Positions 10,092-19,703 of a DNA stretch of 64,000 bases are shown in pieces. A program made the position numbers and the translations under genes. The notes under the pieces were generated by a model that worked only from the letters and a program-made list of their open reading frames with translations, made no database searches and was not told the DNA's origin. Source of the stretch: Pseudomonadota bacterium (GTDB lineage Bacteria; Pseudomonadota; Alphaproteobacteria; Micavibrionales; Micavibrionaceae). Numbering within the stretch: the stretch's first letter is position 1; each line of letters opens with the position of its first letter. The stretch lies in NCBI GenBank assembly GCA_029558635.1, contig JAKQEE010000258.1:109052-173051 (forward strand). Reading direction: 5' to 3'.

Positions 10092-10982
10092 ATGGATGGG
10101 TTAGTTCAAGTTTCCCAGAGTGAGGTTTTTGCGCTTCTCCAGCGTTTTGTCTCATTCTATGACGGCGTTCTGATTGATTTTGACGGGACGCAGGTTAAAG
10201 CCGAAGAGACGCGGGCGCAGATTCGTGTCAACATTCTGAAAGATGCCGGAATCGATGTCGGGTACGACGAGATGTTCCGTCTTAAGGGTCTGGAACCGGA
10301 TCAAATCCTAGATCGCCTTGCCATGGAAGGCCGTTTGTCTTCGGTTCCGGGGAGCAGAATTACCACCCTTCGCAATGATATCGTCACCCTTCATAGGGAA
10401 AAATATGCTGCGGCTTTGGAAGAGGCTGGTCCCGAGGTTCGTCGCGACGGGATGGTCGAGTTTATGACGGCATTCAATCATGCTGCAAAGCCGGTGATTA
10501 CCGTTTCCAATTCACCTTTGGCCATTGTCGATTTCGGAAGCCGGATCGCGGGGTATAAGGACAGCGGTCTGGTGAGTGGTTTCATCACGGCAGATGACGT
10601 TTTTGCTGCAGGGAAACAAAAGAAACCCTTTCCCGATCCGTTCGATATGGGGATTGAGTTGGCGTTCACAGTGGCGGGGGTCAAAGGTAAACGGTATCTG
10701 ATTATCGACGATTCGCTGGTGGGATACAATTCCGCTCTTGCCGCCGGAAAGGTCGCAGGCGTCGAATGTCATGTCATGGGGATTTATTACGATCAGGTGA
10801 GTGAAGAACCAGATTCGAGATGTCGTTTTGCGGTCAAGGCCTCAGGTGGTTTGATGGATTTCTTCACGGATGCGGCGCTGGCGTTCAAGGTTGCGGGGCG
10901 TGACGTGTCCACTGCCAGTGAAGCGGAAATTCTGCGGCAGATGGCACAAATTCATAGAGGGCGCAGTTTGGCGTATCCATAA
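10092..10982 (+). CDS. HAD superfamily hydrolase
   Basis: DFDGT motif I, later TVSNS and LIIDDS motifs. Confidence 0.75.
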   Translation: MDGLVQVSQSEVFALLQRFVSFYDGVLIDFDGTQVKAEETRAQIRVNILKDAGIDVGYDEMFRLKGLEPDQILDRLAMEGRLSSVPGSRITTLRNDIVTLHREKYAAALEEAGPEVRRDGMVEFMTAFNHAAKPVITVSNSPLAIVDFGSRIAGYKDSGLVSGFITADDVFAAGKQKKPFPDPFDMGIELAFTVAGVKGKRYLIIDDSLVGYNSALAAGKVAGVECHVMGIYYDQVSEEPDSRCRFAVKASGGLMDFFTDAALAFKVAGRDVSTASEAEILRQMAQIHRGRSLAYP

Positions 10983-11000
10983 GCGGGTTCTCGGAAGCGG

Positions 11001-11675
11001 CTATTTAGTAGGTCTTGGCCCTTCGAAAAGCGCAATTGCTAGGGTGGAAAGGTTTGTATGGTCCCTGTATTGCCAACGCCCTTTCTGATCGGGCCAAAAT
11101 TCATAGAGGGCGCAATTGACGATCCTGACTTTTCCGTGGCCAGTATAGGAAAAAAAGGCTTCGAAAATTCCCCCGTGGCATGTCAGCAAAGGAATTTGAT
11201 CCGTTTGGCTGAGGCACTCGGCGATGGCTTTTTGTGCACGGGTGAAGAAGTCTTTCTGCGATTCGCCGTTTGGCGGGTCCTCGCCATGTTTCATTTCCGA
11301 TTTTATGATGTCCCAGTTCCGACCTTGCCAATCACCGTAATGTTGCTCTTTTAACCCCGAGTGGGAGATCATTGGCAGGTTTAGGGTGCTGTTGACCAGA
11401 TCGGCTGTGTCTTTTGCGCGGGACAGCGGGCTGTGGAAGATAATCTGCGGTTTTCGGTCTAGTTCCATAAGGGTTTTTTGTGTCAGAACGGCTTGTTCCC
11501 GCCCTTTTTCCGTTAAGGGTGTGTCCAGGCTTCCGGAGGCGTAGCCTTCGGCATTGGCGACCGTTTCGCCGTGGCGGAGCAGGTAAAAGGACTTTGGCGG
11601 AATCATGTTGGAAAAAAACCTGTGTTTTTTGGCGTCTTTCTGCGTTTTTTTCTCATGCCGTTCAGGATTTGTCAA
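11001..11675 (-). CDS. Histidine phosphatase (phosphoglycerate mutase-like)
   Basis: YLLRHGETVANAEGYASGSLDTPLTEKGREQA (RHGE) and late LLTCHGGIF. Confidence 0.85.
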   Translation of the reverse strand: MTNPERHEKKTQKDAKKHRFFSNMIPPKSFYLLRHGETVANAEGYASGSLDTPLTEKGREQAVLTQKTLMELDRKPQIIFHSPLSRAKDTADLVNSTLNLPMISHSGLKEQHYGDWQGRNWDIIKSEMKHGEDPPNGESQKDFFTRAQKAIAECLSQTDQIPLLTCHGGIFEAFFSYTGHGKVRIVNCALYEFWPDQKGRWQYRDHTNLSTLAIALFEGPRPTK

Positions 11676-11784
11676 TCTTTCGCGTGTTTAATTGAGGGTG
11701 GAGCAATGCTCCTCCAGCTGGCGTAAAGCAGGCGGGTTGAATGTGGGATTATTAGAGTAACACTCGTATTTTAAGGCTTAGTAC

Positions 11785-12732
11785 ATGAGATTTGGTGTTT
11801 TTTCAGGTTTTAGGCATTTTCTTTCTTCTCACCGTATTGGCGAGGTTCTGGTTCGCCGCGGGCTGTTGACACCCCAGCAGTTGAAAGAGGCTCTTTTGCA
11901 GCAAAAGCGCGGGCTTGCTTCCGGCAAAGCTCTCGGGGAAATTCTTGTCTCCCAAGGACTTATTTCCAGATGGGATCTCAAGACGACTTTGGCTGTCCAG
12001 TCTTCGCTGCGTGTGGCGGCGGCGACCATGGCGGTTATGGCGTCGCTCAGCAGTTTTGGGGCCAAGCCGTCCCATGCCGGTTCTATGAAGGATATTCCGT
12101 CATCGATTACTTTGGCATCTGTCTCGCTTAATTATGCCGATGGGGTTGTCCAGACTGCCTTGTTCGGGACTGGGGAAAAACGTTCGGGTGATCTTTCTGC
12201 TTTTACCAAATGGCGCGACATGTTTGACCGTTTTCAGCGCGATGTTGCGAATGGTTCCAATCAGGGTGTGATCCAGAATTGGCGTAACGGTCTCGCGCAG
12301 TTTCGCGGCCAGTCTCTGGTTGATATGGCCAATGGCGTCAATGATCTGATGAATAAGGTTCATTATATCGGTGACAATCGCAATTGGGGTAGGTCTGATT
12401 ACTGGGAAACTCCGGTCGAATTTATGACCCGTGGCGGAGATTGCGAAGATTTTGCGATTGCCAAATATGCGTCGTTGCGGGCGCTGGGCGTTCCTGAATC
12501 CTTGCTGCGCGTGGCGATTGTCAAGGATCTGGAGAAGGGCATTCCGCACGCGATCCTGATCGTTTATACCGAGCAAGGGCCGATGGTTCTGGATAACCAG
12601 ATCAAGCGTATGACCCGGGCCAGTGCGATTTCGCATTACAAGCCGATCTTTTCGATCAACCGTTCCGCGTGGTGGGTGCATACCGATCAGTCGGCGGGAA
12701 GTGCAACACAAATTGCTTCGGCGTCGAGATAG
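11785..12732 (+). CDS. Transglutaminase-like cysteine protease (BTLCP/LapG-like) with N-terminal MshEN-like domain
   Basis: RGGDCEDFAIAKYASLRALGV, PHAILIVYTEQGPMVLDNQ (C/H/D); N-terminal repeats RIGEVLVRRGLLTPQQLKEALLQQ and ALGEILVSQGLISRWDLKTTLAVQ. Confidence 0.75.
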   Translation: MRFGVFSGFRHFLSSHRIGEVLVRRGLLTPQQLKEALLQQKRGLASGKALGEILVSQGLISRWDLKTTLAVQSSLRVAAATMAVMASLSSFGAKPSHAGSMKDIPSSITLASVSLNYADGVVQTALFGTGEKRSGDLSAFTKWRDMFDRFQRDVANGSNQGVIQNWRNGLAQFRGQSLVDMANGVNDLMNKVHYIGDNRNWGRSDYWETPVEFMTRGGDCEDFAIAKYASLRALGVPESLLRVAIVKDLEKGIPHAILIVYTEQGPMVLDNQIKRMTRASAISHYKPIFSINRSAWWVHTDQSAGSATQIASASR

Positions 12733-12751
12733 GTTTTCTTCTGTTTGTCTA

Positions 12752-12790
12752 AAAAACGAACCCCGTCGCAAGACGGGGGTTCATTTTATC
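12752..12790. terminator. Bidirectional rho-independent terminator between convergent genes
   Basis: AAAAAACGAACCCCGTC-GCAA-GACGGGGGTTCATTTTAT: GC-rich stem, 4-nt loop, A-tract on the left and T-rich on the right. Confidence 0.85.
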
Positions 12791-12805
12791 GGGTGGATAT
12801 CATTT

Positions 12806-13195
12806 CTAAATGTCAGGAGCTTGAGAGAAATTTCCCGTCATGCGGGCTTTGCTCCATCGTTCGTTAAAAGCTTCCCGTCCTGTTACACCGCCGGAAGAGG
12901 TGCAGCGCGGGTGATGCATCATTCCGACCTGTACTCTGACGGGTTCGTTGTTGATCGAAGTTACCGCATCCTTGAACAAATCGCGGACGGCCCCTTGAAT
13001 CAGGTCGTTGGTCGGACAATTGCCGTATGTATTGTGCGTAACACCTGTCAGGCCTGCGTTTTCGAGTCTGTAGGCAAAGTATGTCCGTAAGGCTTCAAGC
13101 GTTTTCGGGCTGGTAATATCCCGCCCGCGCTGGCCGTTGTTCAGGAAATAGGCCTGAGCCTTGTCCCCGTCTTTGCTGTAAAATATATTAGACAT
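12806..13195 (-). CDS. Hypothetical protein
   Basis: 129-aa ORF with its own upstream region, convergent with preceding gene; no recognised family. Confidence 0.55.
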   Translation of the reverse strand: MSNIFYSKDGDKAQAYFLNNGQRGRDITSPKTLEALRTYFAYRLENAGLTGVTHNTYGNCPTNDLIQGAVRDLFKDAVTSINNEPVRVQVGMMHHPRCTSSGGVTGREAFNERWSKARMTGNFSQAPDI

Positions 13196-13263
13196 AACAC
13201 AAAGTACTTGGCGGGGACAAGTTTGTCAAGTTTCAGACTGTGAGGTCTATTTTACATCACCTG

Positions 13264-14691
13264 TTAGTCTACCCAAGCGACGCGGAGGATGTTGGTCGAG
13301 CCCGGCGTGCCAAAGGGGACGCCCGCGGTCATCACAAAGCGTTCGCCTTTCTTGGCGACGCCTTCCTGACCGATTCTTTGCTGCGCGACTTTAACCGCGT
13401 CGGCGAAGGTGTCGACTCCTTCGATTTCAAGACCGTAAACGCCGTAAGATACAGCCAGACGGCGCGCGGTAGCCAGATTTTGCGTCATGCACACGACACG
13501 CATGGCGGGGCGTTGACGGACAGCACGCAGGGCTGTTCCACCTGATGTCGTATAGGTCACGATGCAGGAAGCGTGAATATCTTTGGCCACTTGATCTGCC
13601 GCAATCGTGATGGCGTCCGACGCATCGTTGGTGTTGGCGTTCGGGTGGTCGGCGTCGATCAGTTTGCGGTACATTTCGTCTTTTTCAACGCGTTTGCAGA
13701 TGCGGTCCATGATCTGGACGGCTTCGAGCGGGTATTGTCCGGCGGCGGTTTCGGCTGAGAGCATCACAGCGTCTGTTCCGTCGAATACGGCGGTCGCCAC
13801 GTCGCCCGCTTCGGCGCGGGTCGGGGCTGGGTTTTCGATCATCGATTCGAGCATCTGGGTTGCGACGACAATCGGTTTTCCTGCAAAGCGGACGGCGCGC
13901 ACGACTTTCTTTTGCGCAATCGGTACTTCTTCGGGCGGGATTTCTACGCCCAGATCGCCACGGGCCAGCATCACGCCATCGGCTTCGGCAATCATTTCAT
14001 CAAGATATTGAAGGGCCGACGGTTTTTCGAGTTTAATCATCAGGGCCGCGCGGCCTGCGATCAGTTTTTTGGCTTCGATCACGTCTTCGGGTTTTTGCAC
14101 AAAGGATTGCGCAATCCAGTCCACGCCCATGCCCAAGGCTGCTTCAAGGTCAATACGGTCTTTTGGAGTCAGGGCCGCAATCGGCAAGATCACGCCAGGG
14201 ACATTGAATCCTTTGTTGTTGGAGAGGGTGCGTCCGGCCTTGATTTCACCGACCAGAAATCCGTCGCCACGTTCGACGATTTCCATGCGGACCTTGCCGT
14301 CATCCAAGAGTATGTGCGAACCGATGGTCATCGAGTTGATAACTTCGGGGTGGGGGAGGTTGACACGGGTTTCGTCGCCCAGTTCGGTGCTGAGGTCGAG
14401 GCGGATTCTTTGCCCGACTTTCAATTCGATCTTGCCTTCTTTGAATCGGCCGACGCGAAGTTTTGGGCCTTGCATATCGGCGATAATCGCAATCGGGCGG
14501 CCCGTTTCTTTTTCGACGTTGCGGATCATTTTGACACGGTCGGCATGGTCTTTGTGTTCGCCGTGACTGAAGTTCAGGCGGAACACATCAACGCCTGTTT
14601 CAAACAATTTGCGGATCATTTCTTCGGTGTTGGAAGCCGGTCCTAAAGTTGCGACGATTTTGGTCTGGCGTTCGCGAATAATTTTACCCAT
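13264..14691 (-). CDS. pyk: Pyruvate kinase
   Basis: RQTKIVATLGPASNTEEMIRKLFETGVDVFRLNFSHG; MLARGDLGVEIP. Confidence 0.97.
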   Translation of the reverse strand: MGKIIRERQTKIVATLGPASNTEEMIRKLFETGVDVFRLNFSHGEHKDHADRVKMIRNVEKETGRPIAIIADMQGPKLRVGRFKEGKIELKVGQRIRLDLSTELGDETRVNLPHPEVINSMTIGSHILLDDGKVRMEIVERGDGFLVGEIKAGRTLSNNKGFNVPGVILPIAALTPKDRIDLEAALGMGVDWIAQSFVQKPEDVIEAKKLIAGRAALMIKLEKPSALQYLDEMIAEADGVMLARGDLGVEIPPEEVPIAQKKVVRAVRFAGKPIVVATQMLESMIENPAPTRAEAGDVATAVFDGTDAVMLSAETAAGQYPLEAVQIMDRICKRVEKDEMYRKLIDADHPNANTNDASDAITIAADQVAKDIHASCIVTYTTSGGTALRAVRQRPAMRVVCMTQNLATARRLAVSYGVYGLEIEGVDTFADAVKVAQQRIGQEGVAKKGERFVMTAGVPFGTPGSTNILRVAWVD

Positions 14692-14797
14692 AAAAAAACC
14701 TCTCTAAAAGTGTATCGGGCGAAAAAATAGAGCCTTTTTAATTGGCTCTTGGGTGGTATAGTGTGGCGTACTATAACCGAAGGAGTTGATCTTTCAA

Positions 14798-15790
14798 ATG
14801 GCTGTTTATTCGGATCTTGAATTAAAAGGTGCGGTTGTGACTGTTTTCGGCGGCACGGGCTTTATCGGCGCGCGGATTGTCGCCAAGCTGTTGAAGGAGG
14901 GCGCCCGTGTGCGGGTTGCTACACGCCATCCCCAGTCCACTTATTTTCTGCGGGTTCTGGGGGATGTCGGGCAGGTGGTGGCTGTACCCTGTTTTTACCG
15001 TTCCGAGACCGAGGTCGAGGCCGCAGTGATCGGGTCTGATATCGTTATCAATTGCATGGGCATCCTTTATGAAAAAAGAAGAAATGATTTCGCCCATGTG
15101 CATACCGATCTGGCGCACTGGATTGCCAAAGCTTGTGCGATGCATCATGTGGCGCGGTTCGTCCATATTTCGGCTTTGGCTGCCGACCGTTCCGAATCGG
15201 AATATGCGATCAGCAAAATGTCCGGCGAGCGCGGTGTGATGCAGGCTTTTCCAGCGGCTACTATTTTACGCCCCAGCATTGTGTTCGGGCCGAGTGATAA
15301 TTTTTTCAATAAATTTGCAGCATTGGCCAAGATCGTTCCGGCGTTGCCGCTTTTCGGCGGGGGAAAATCGAAGTTCCAGCCCGTTTATGTCGAGGATGTT
15401 GCTGCGGCTGTACTTGCCGCACTTAAAAATCCTGCCAGTGTTGGACAGACTTATGAATTGGGCGGGCCGGATGTGATGACGCTCAAAGGGGTTTATAAAA
15501 AAGTTGAAACCATGACCGGTGTTCGTGTTCACAAACTTTATATTCCATGGTGGATGGCGCGGATTCAGGCGTTCTTCTTCAATATCCCGTGGTGGTTGAC
15601 GCGGGTCGTCGGTTTGTCCGGCTTGTTGCCGACGCCGCTTTTGACCAACGACCAGATCACGAGTCTGCAAACTGACAATGTCGTGCAAAACGGGGCGATG
15701 GGTTTTGCCGATCTGGGGATTCACCCTACGTCCATGGATGCGGTGTTGCCATCCTATATGGAGCGTTACCTGCACAAAGGTAAACCCTAA
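14798..15790 (+). CDS. NAD(P)-binding epimerase/dehydratase family, complex I NDUFA9-like
   Basis: VVTVFGGTGFIGARIVAKLLKEGARVRVATRHP; conserved short-chain/epimerase pattern. Confidence 0.82.
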   Translation: MAVYSDLELKGAVVTVFGGTGFIGARIVAKLLKEGARVRVATRHPQSTYFLRVLGDVGQVVAVPCFYRSETEVEAAVIGSDIVINCMGILYEKRRNDFAHVHTDLAHWIAKACAMHHVARFVHISALAADRSESEYAISKMSGERGVMQAFPAATILRPSIVFGPSDNFFNKFAALAKIVPALPLFGGGKSKFQPVYVEDVAAAVLAALKNPASVGQTYELGGPDVMTLKGVYKKVETMTGVRVHKLYIPWWMARIQAFFFNIPWWLTRVVGLSGLLPTPLLTNDQITSLQTDNVVQNGAMGFADLGIHPTSMDAVLPSYMERYLHKGKP

Positions 15791-15825
15791 ATAGTAGCCA
15801 ACCAAGATAACCGGAGACGGATAGA

Positions 15826-16767
15826 ATGATGATGCGCGTTTTTCTTTTGATGATGCTTTTTGCTGTGGCTGTGCCGATGGGCGCTCAGGCCGGCGGGAAA
15901 GAATCGATTGTGGCTGTTGTCAATCAGGGGGTTGTGACATCGTCCGACCTTCAGGCGCGGCTTGATCTGATCGCTATGTCCACCGGACTTCCTCCCAGCA
16001 AGGAGCTGACTGCAAAACTTCGTCCTCAGGTGCTTGATATGCTGATCGAGGAAACGGTCAAGACGCAGGAAGCCGACCGTTTAAAAATTGCAGTCGATCC
16101 GAAAGAAGTCGAAGAAGGATTTGCGACCATTGCCAAGCAGAATAATATTCCGGCGGATACGTTCCGCAAAGCGTTGCAGCAGCGTGGGATCAACACGGCG
16201 ACAATGAACGAGCAGATCCGTGCGCAACTGGCATGGAACAAGGTGATTCAAAAACGTGTGCGTCCGCGCGTCGATGTGAGTGAAGCGGATATCGATTCGG
16301 AACTTGATGTTTTGCGCGCTGCAATCGGCAAGACGCAATACCGTGTGGCGGAAATCTTTTTGCCGATTTCCGAGCAGGCCAAATCTTCGGATGTTGCCAA
16401 TCTCGCCCGTAAATTATCCGACCAGTTGCAAGGAACGCCTGAAGCTTTCCCGAAAGTGGCCCGTCAGTTTTCACAAAGCGCAGGGGCCGAGCAGGGCGGG
16501 ATGATCGGTTGGGTGTTCGGCGGGCAAATGCCTGAGGAAATCGACGAGGCTTTGCCCAGTTTGGCGGTTGGGAAAGTGTCCCAGCCAATCAAAACCGCGT
16601 CGGGGTATTATATTCTGTTTGTGGCCGATAAGCGTCAATTGACTGAGGAAACGCTTCCGCCCCGCGAAGAAATTTTGCAACGGATTGGGACGCAGAGACT
16701 AGATCGCGCTCAACGGCGTTATCTTATGGATTTGATGTCATCGGCCTTTATTGAAAAGCGTGTCTGA
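15826..16767 (+). CDS. SurA-like periplasmic peptidyl-prolyl isomerase (parvulin domain)
   Basis: Signal peptide, SurA N-like VAVVNQGVVTSSDLQARLDLI, parvulin region QSAGAEQGGMIGWVFGGQMPEEIDEAL. Confidence 0.85.
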   Translation: MMMRVFLLMMLFAVAVPMGAQAGGKESIVAVVNQGVVTSSDLQARLDLIAMSTGLPPSKELTAKLRPQVLDMLIEETVKTQEADRLKIAVDPKEVEEGFATIAKQNNIPADTFRKALQQRGINTATMNEQIRAQLAWNKVIQKRVRPRVDVSEADIDSELDVLRAAIGKTQYRVAEIFLPISEQAKSSDVANLARKLSDQLQGTPEAFPKVARQFSQSAGAEQGGMIGWVFGGQMPEEIDEALPSLAVGKVSQPIKTASGYYILFVADKRQLTEETLPPREEILQRIGTQRLDRAQRRYLMDLMSSAFIEKRV

Positions 16768-17599
16768 GTCTTCCTCCCATTTGCCCCCACTGCGTGACGT
16801 GATCCGTGAATACGGATTGCGGGCGGAAAAGTCGCTGGGGCAGAATTTTCTGCTCGATCAGAATATCACCGATAAAATCGTGCGTTTGTCCGGTCCCAAA
16901 ATGGACGGGGTGAATGCGGTTGAAATCGGGCCTGGGCCTGGCGGGTTGACGCGGGCAATTCTGGCTTCTAAGGCATCGCAACTTGTGGCGGTGGAATTTG
17001 ATCCACGCGCAGTCACGGCGTTGCAAGGGTTGGTCGATGTGTACGGAGCCGAGCGGTTTGAAATCGTTCAGGGGGATGCGCTCGGAATTGATCCATGCGA
17101 TCTTGTTCCCGCGCCACGGGCGATTTTATCGAACCTGCCTTATAATATCAGTACGGTGTTGCTTTTGAAGTGGCTCACGCAAATTCGGGAAGATGTGACG
17201 TGCTATGCGTTTCTATCTTTGATGTTTCAAAAGGAAGTGGCCGACCGGATTTTGGCGCAGCCGTCGAGCAAAACATACGGGCGTTTGAGCGTGATGGCGC
17301 AGTGGCTTTGCGATGTGAAGAGGCTCTTTGATTTACCGCCGTCCGCTTTTACCCCGCCGCCCAAAGTGAAATCGAGTGTGTTACACTTTGTGCCAAAAAA
17401 TCTGGATGCAGGTCAGCCGCGCTTCGAGACGATGGAGAAAATTCTGGCGGCGGCATTCGGTCAGCGGCGCAAGATGATCCGCGGATCGCTTTCGGATTAT
17501 GCGGCAGAGATTGAACAGGTCGGGATCGACCCGACCTTGCGGGCTGAAGATGTGCCTGTTTGTGAGTATGTGCGTTTGGCCCAAGCTTTTGAGTCTTAG
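16760..17599 (+). CDS. rsmA: 16S rRNA (adenine1518/1519-N6)-dimethyltransferase RsmA; GTG start likely (TTG 16751 possible)
   Basis: RAEKSLGQNFLLDQNITDKIV; VEIGPGPGGLTRAIL; LSNLPYNIST. Confidence 0.95.
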   Translation: MSESSSHLPPLRDVIREYGLRAEKSLGQNFLLDQNITDKIVRLSGPKMDGVNAVEIGPGPGGLTRAILASKASQLVAVEFDPRAVTALQGLVDVYGAERFEIVQGDALGIDPCDLVPAPRAILSNLPYNISTVLLLKWLTQIREDVTCYAFLSLMFQKEVADRILAQPSSKTYGRLSVMAQWLCDVKRLFDLPPSAFTPPPKVKSSVLHFVPKNLDAGQPRFETMEKILAAAFGQRRKMIRGSLSDYAAEIEQVGIDPTLRAEDVPVCEYVRLAQAFES

Positions 17600-18756
17600 G
17601 CTTTTGAAGTTTTAAGCTCCGCATAGGCCCAGTCCATCCACGGGCATAGAGCTTCGAGATCGGAGGATTCAACCGTGGCCCCACCCCAGACGCGAATGCC
17701 CGGTGCGGCTTTGGCGTGGCCCGCGATATCAAAGGCGACGTTTTCTTTTTCCAAGATTTTGACGAAGTCTTTGATAAGGGCGCGTTGTGTGTCTTCGTCG
17801 AAGGCTGCAAACCACGGGTCGGTGATTTTGAGGCAGATCGAGGTGCGGGAGCGGATGTCTTCGCGCTCAGGCAAGAAATCGACCCAGTCGGTTTTCTGTA
17901 CCCAGTTTTCGATGACGGCCAAGTTTTGTTTGGACCTGCTTTCCGTCCCTTTCCATCCGCCCAAAGATTCTACCCATCTCAGGGCGTCAAGGCAGTCTTC
18001 TACCGCAAGAAGAGATGGGGTGTTGATTGTTTCGCCTTTGAACAGACCTTCGTTCAGTTCTCCTTTGGAGGTCATGCGGTAGGTTTTTGGCAGAGCGCGA
18101 TCAGGTTTAAATGTGGTGAGGCGTTCGACAGCTCGCGGAGATAGAACCAGCATGCCATGGGCCGCTTCACCGCCCAAAACTTTTTGCCATGACCATGTGA
18201 TGACATCGAGTTTTTTCCAATCAACGTCGTATGCGAAAACGGCAGAGGTGGCGTCGCAGATGGTGAGGCCTTTTCTATTGTCCCCTATCCAGTCGTGGTT
18301 CGGAATGCGCACGCCCGATGTCGTGCCGTTCCATGTGAAGACTATGTCGCGGTCGGTGTCGATTTGGCTGAGGTCGGGAATCTGGCCGAAATCGACCTTG
18401 AACTGGCGGACATCTGTGATCTTAAGCTGGTTCACCACGTCGGTCAGCCAGTCGGACCCGAAAACTTCCCAGGCCATCACATCCACACCGCGTTCGCCCA
18501 GAACCGACCACAGGGTCATTTCCACCGCGCCGGTATCGGACCCCGCAACAATTGCAATTCTATAATCGTCGGGAATGCCCAAGGTCGAGCGGTGGAGGTC
18601 GATGACTTCTTTCAGTTTGGCTTTGCCGCCTGTGGCGCGGTGGGACCGGCCCAAGAAAGCGCCGGCGAGGTTTTCAAAGCTCCAACCCGGGCGTTTGGCG
18701 CAGGGGCCTGATGAAAAATTGGGGCAGTTTGGTTTTGCGGTTGGTTTTTCCATCAT
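17596..18756 (-). CDS. serC: Phosphoserine aminotransferase
   Basis: PNFSSGPCAKRPGWS; PLP lysine region VITWSWQKVLGGEAAHGML. Confidence 0.9.
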   Translation of the reverse strand: MMEKPTAKPNCPNFSSGPCAKRPGWSFENLAGAFLGRSHRATGGKAKLKEVIDLHRSTLGIPDDYRIAIVAGSDTGAVEMTLWSVLGERGVDVMAWEVFGSDWLTDVVNQLKITDVRQFKVDFGQIPDLSQIDTDRDIVFTWNGTTSGVRIPNHDWIGDNRKGLTICDATSAVFAYDVDWKKLDVITWSWQKVLGGEAAHGMLVLSPRAVERLTTFKPDRALPKTYRMTSKGELNEGLFKGETINTPSLLAVEDCLDALRWVESLGGWKGTESRSKQNLAVIENWVQKTDWVDFLPEREDIRSRTSICLKITDPWFAAFDEDTQRALIKDFVKILEKENVAFDIAGHAKAAPGIRVWGGATVESSDLEALCPWMDWAYAELKTSKA

Positions 18757-18780
18757 TTGGCTCCTTAGTTGGATAAAGAC

Positions 18781-19623
18781 TTATTTGCTGCGGTTGGCCT
18801 TCAGGGTATTCACCATCAAACAGGCGATGGTCATGGGGCCGACGCCGCCGGGGACGGGGGTGATGGCTCCGGCAATATTCTTGGCTTCTTCAAAATCGAC
18901 ATCGCCGCACAGTTTGCCGTCTTCAAGGCGGTTGATGCCTACATCAATCACGATGGCGCCTTTTTTAATCCAATCGCCTTTGACCATTTTCGGGCGGCCA
19001 ACGGCGGCCACCAGAATATCAGCGGTCTTGCATAGACCCGCAAGGTCTGACGTTTTCGAATGGGCGGTGGTGACTGTGGCGTTTTCTGCGAGCAGAAGCT
19101 GGGCCATCGGTTTTCCGAACAAAAGAGAGCGGCCAATCACAACGGCGTGTTTGCCAGTCAGGTCGGGCATGACTTCTTTGATGAGAATAAGGGAGCCTTG
19201 CGGTGTGCAGGGGACAAGGCCGTCAATTCCGGCAACCAGTTTGCCGATATTAGGAATGGTCAGGCCGTCCACGTCTTTTGCGGGGGCGATCATCTGCACC
19301 AGTTTGTCAGAGTCCAGTCCTTTGGGTAGCGGAAGTTGCAGCAAAATCCCGTCAACGCTGGTATCGGTATTGAGAGTGGTTATCATGTTCGCGATTTCGC
19401 CTTCGGTCGCGGTGGTGGGCAGGCGGTGCTCAATCGAGCGGATACCAGCCTTGGCACAGGCTTTGATTTTGTTGGCCACATAGACATGGCTGGCAGGGTC
19501 GTCGCCCACCAGAATAACGGCCAGACCGGGCGGGGTGGACATGGCGGCGGTTTGCGTTGCAATCGTCTCCAGCAGACGTGCGGATACGGTTTTTCCGTCT
19601 ATAATTTGTGCGGTTTGGGTCAT
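18781..19623 (-). CDS. folD: Methylenetetrahydrofolate dehydrogenase/cyclohydrolase FolD (start MTQTAQ rather than the longer ORF)
   Basis: PPGLAVILVGDDPASHVYVANKIKACAKAGI; GKHAVVIGRSLLFGKPMAQLLL; PVPGGVGPMTIACLM. Confidence 0.96.
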   Translation of the reverse strand: MTQTAQIIDGKTVSARLLETIATQTAAMSTPPGLAVILVGDDPASHVYVANKIKACAKAGIRSIEHRLPTTATEGEIANMITTLNTDTSVDGILLQLPLPKGLDSDKLVQMIAPAKDVDGLTIPNIGKLVAGIDGLVPCTPQGSLILIKEVMPDLTGKHAVVIGRSLLFGKPMAQLLLAENATVTTAHSKTSDLAGLCKTADILVAAVGRPKMVKGDWIKKGAIVIDVGINRLEDGKLCGDVDFEEAKNIAGAITPVPGGVGPMTIACLMVNTLKANRSK

Positions 19624-19703
19624 GTGTTGTCCTTTATCCTCATTTTCCCAAAAAGGCAAGGTCTCCGCAGAAATCCCCTTTAAAAACTGAAAGATAGTGT
19701 GGT

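Noticed and set aside
13912-14646. 244-aa plus-strand ORF
   Set aside because: Antisense shadow of pyruvate kinase
14729-14749. AGAGCC-N9-GGCTCT inverted repeat between pyk and the epimerase gene
   Set aside because: Short 6-bp stem in an AT-rich divergent promoter region; not strong enough to call a regulatory element
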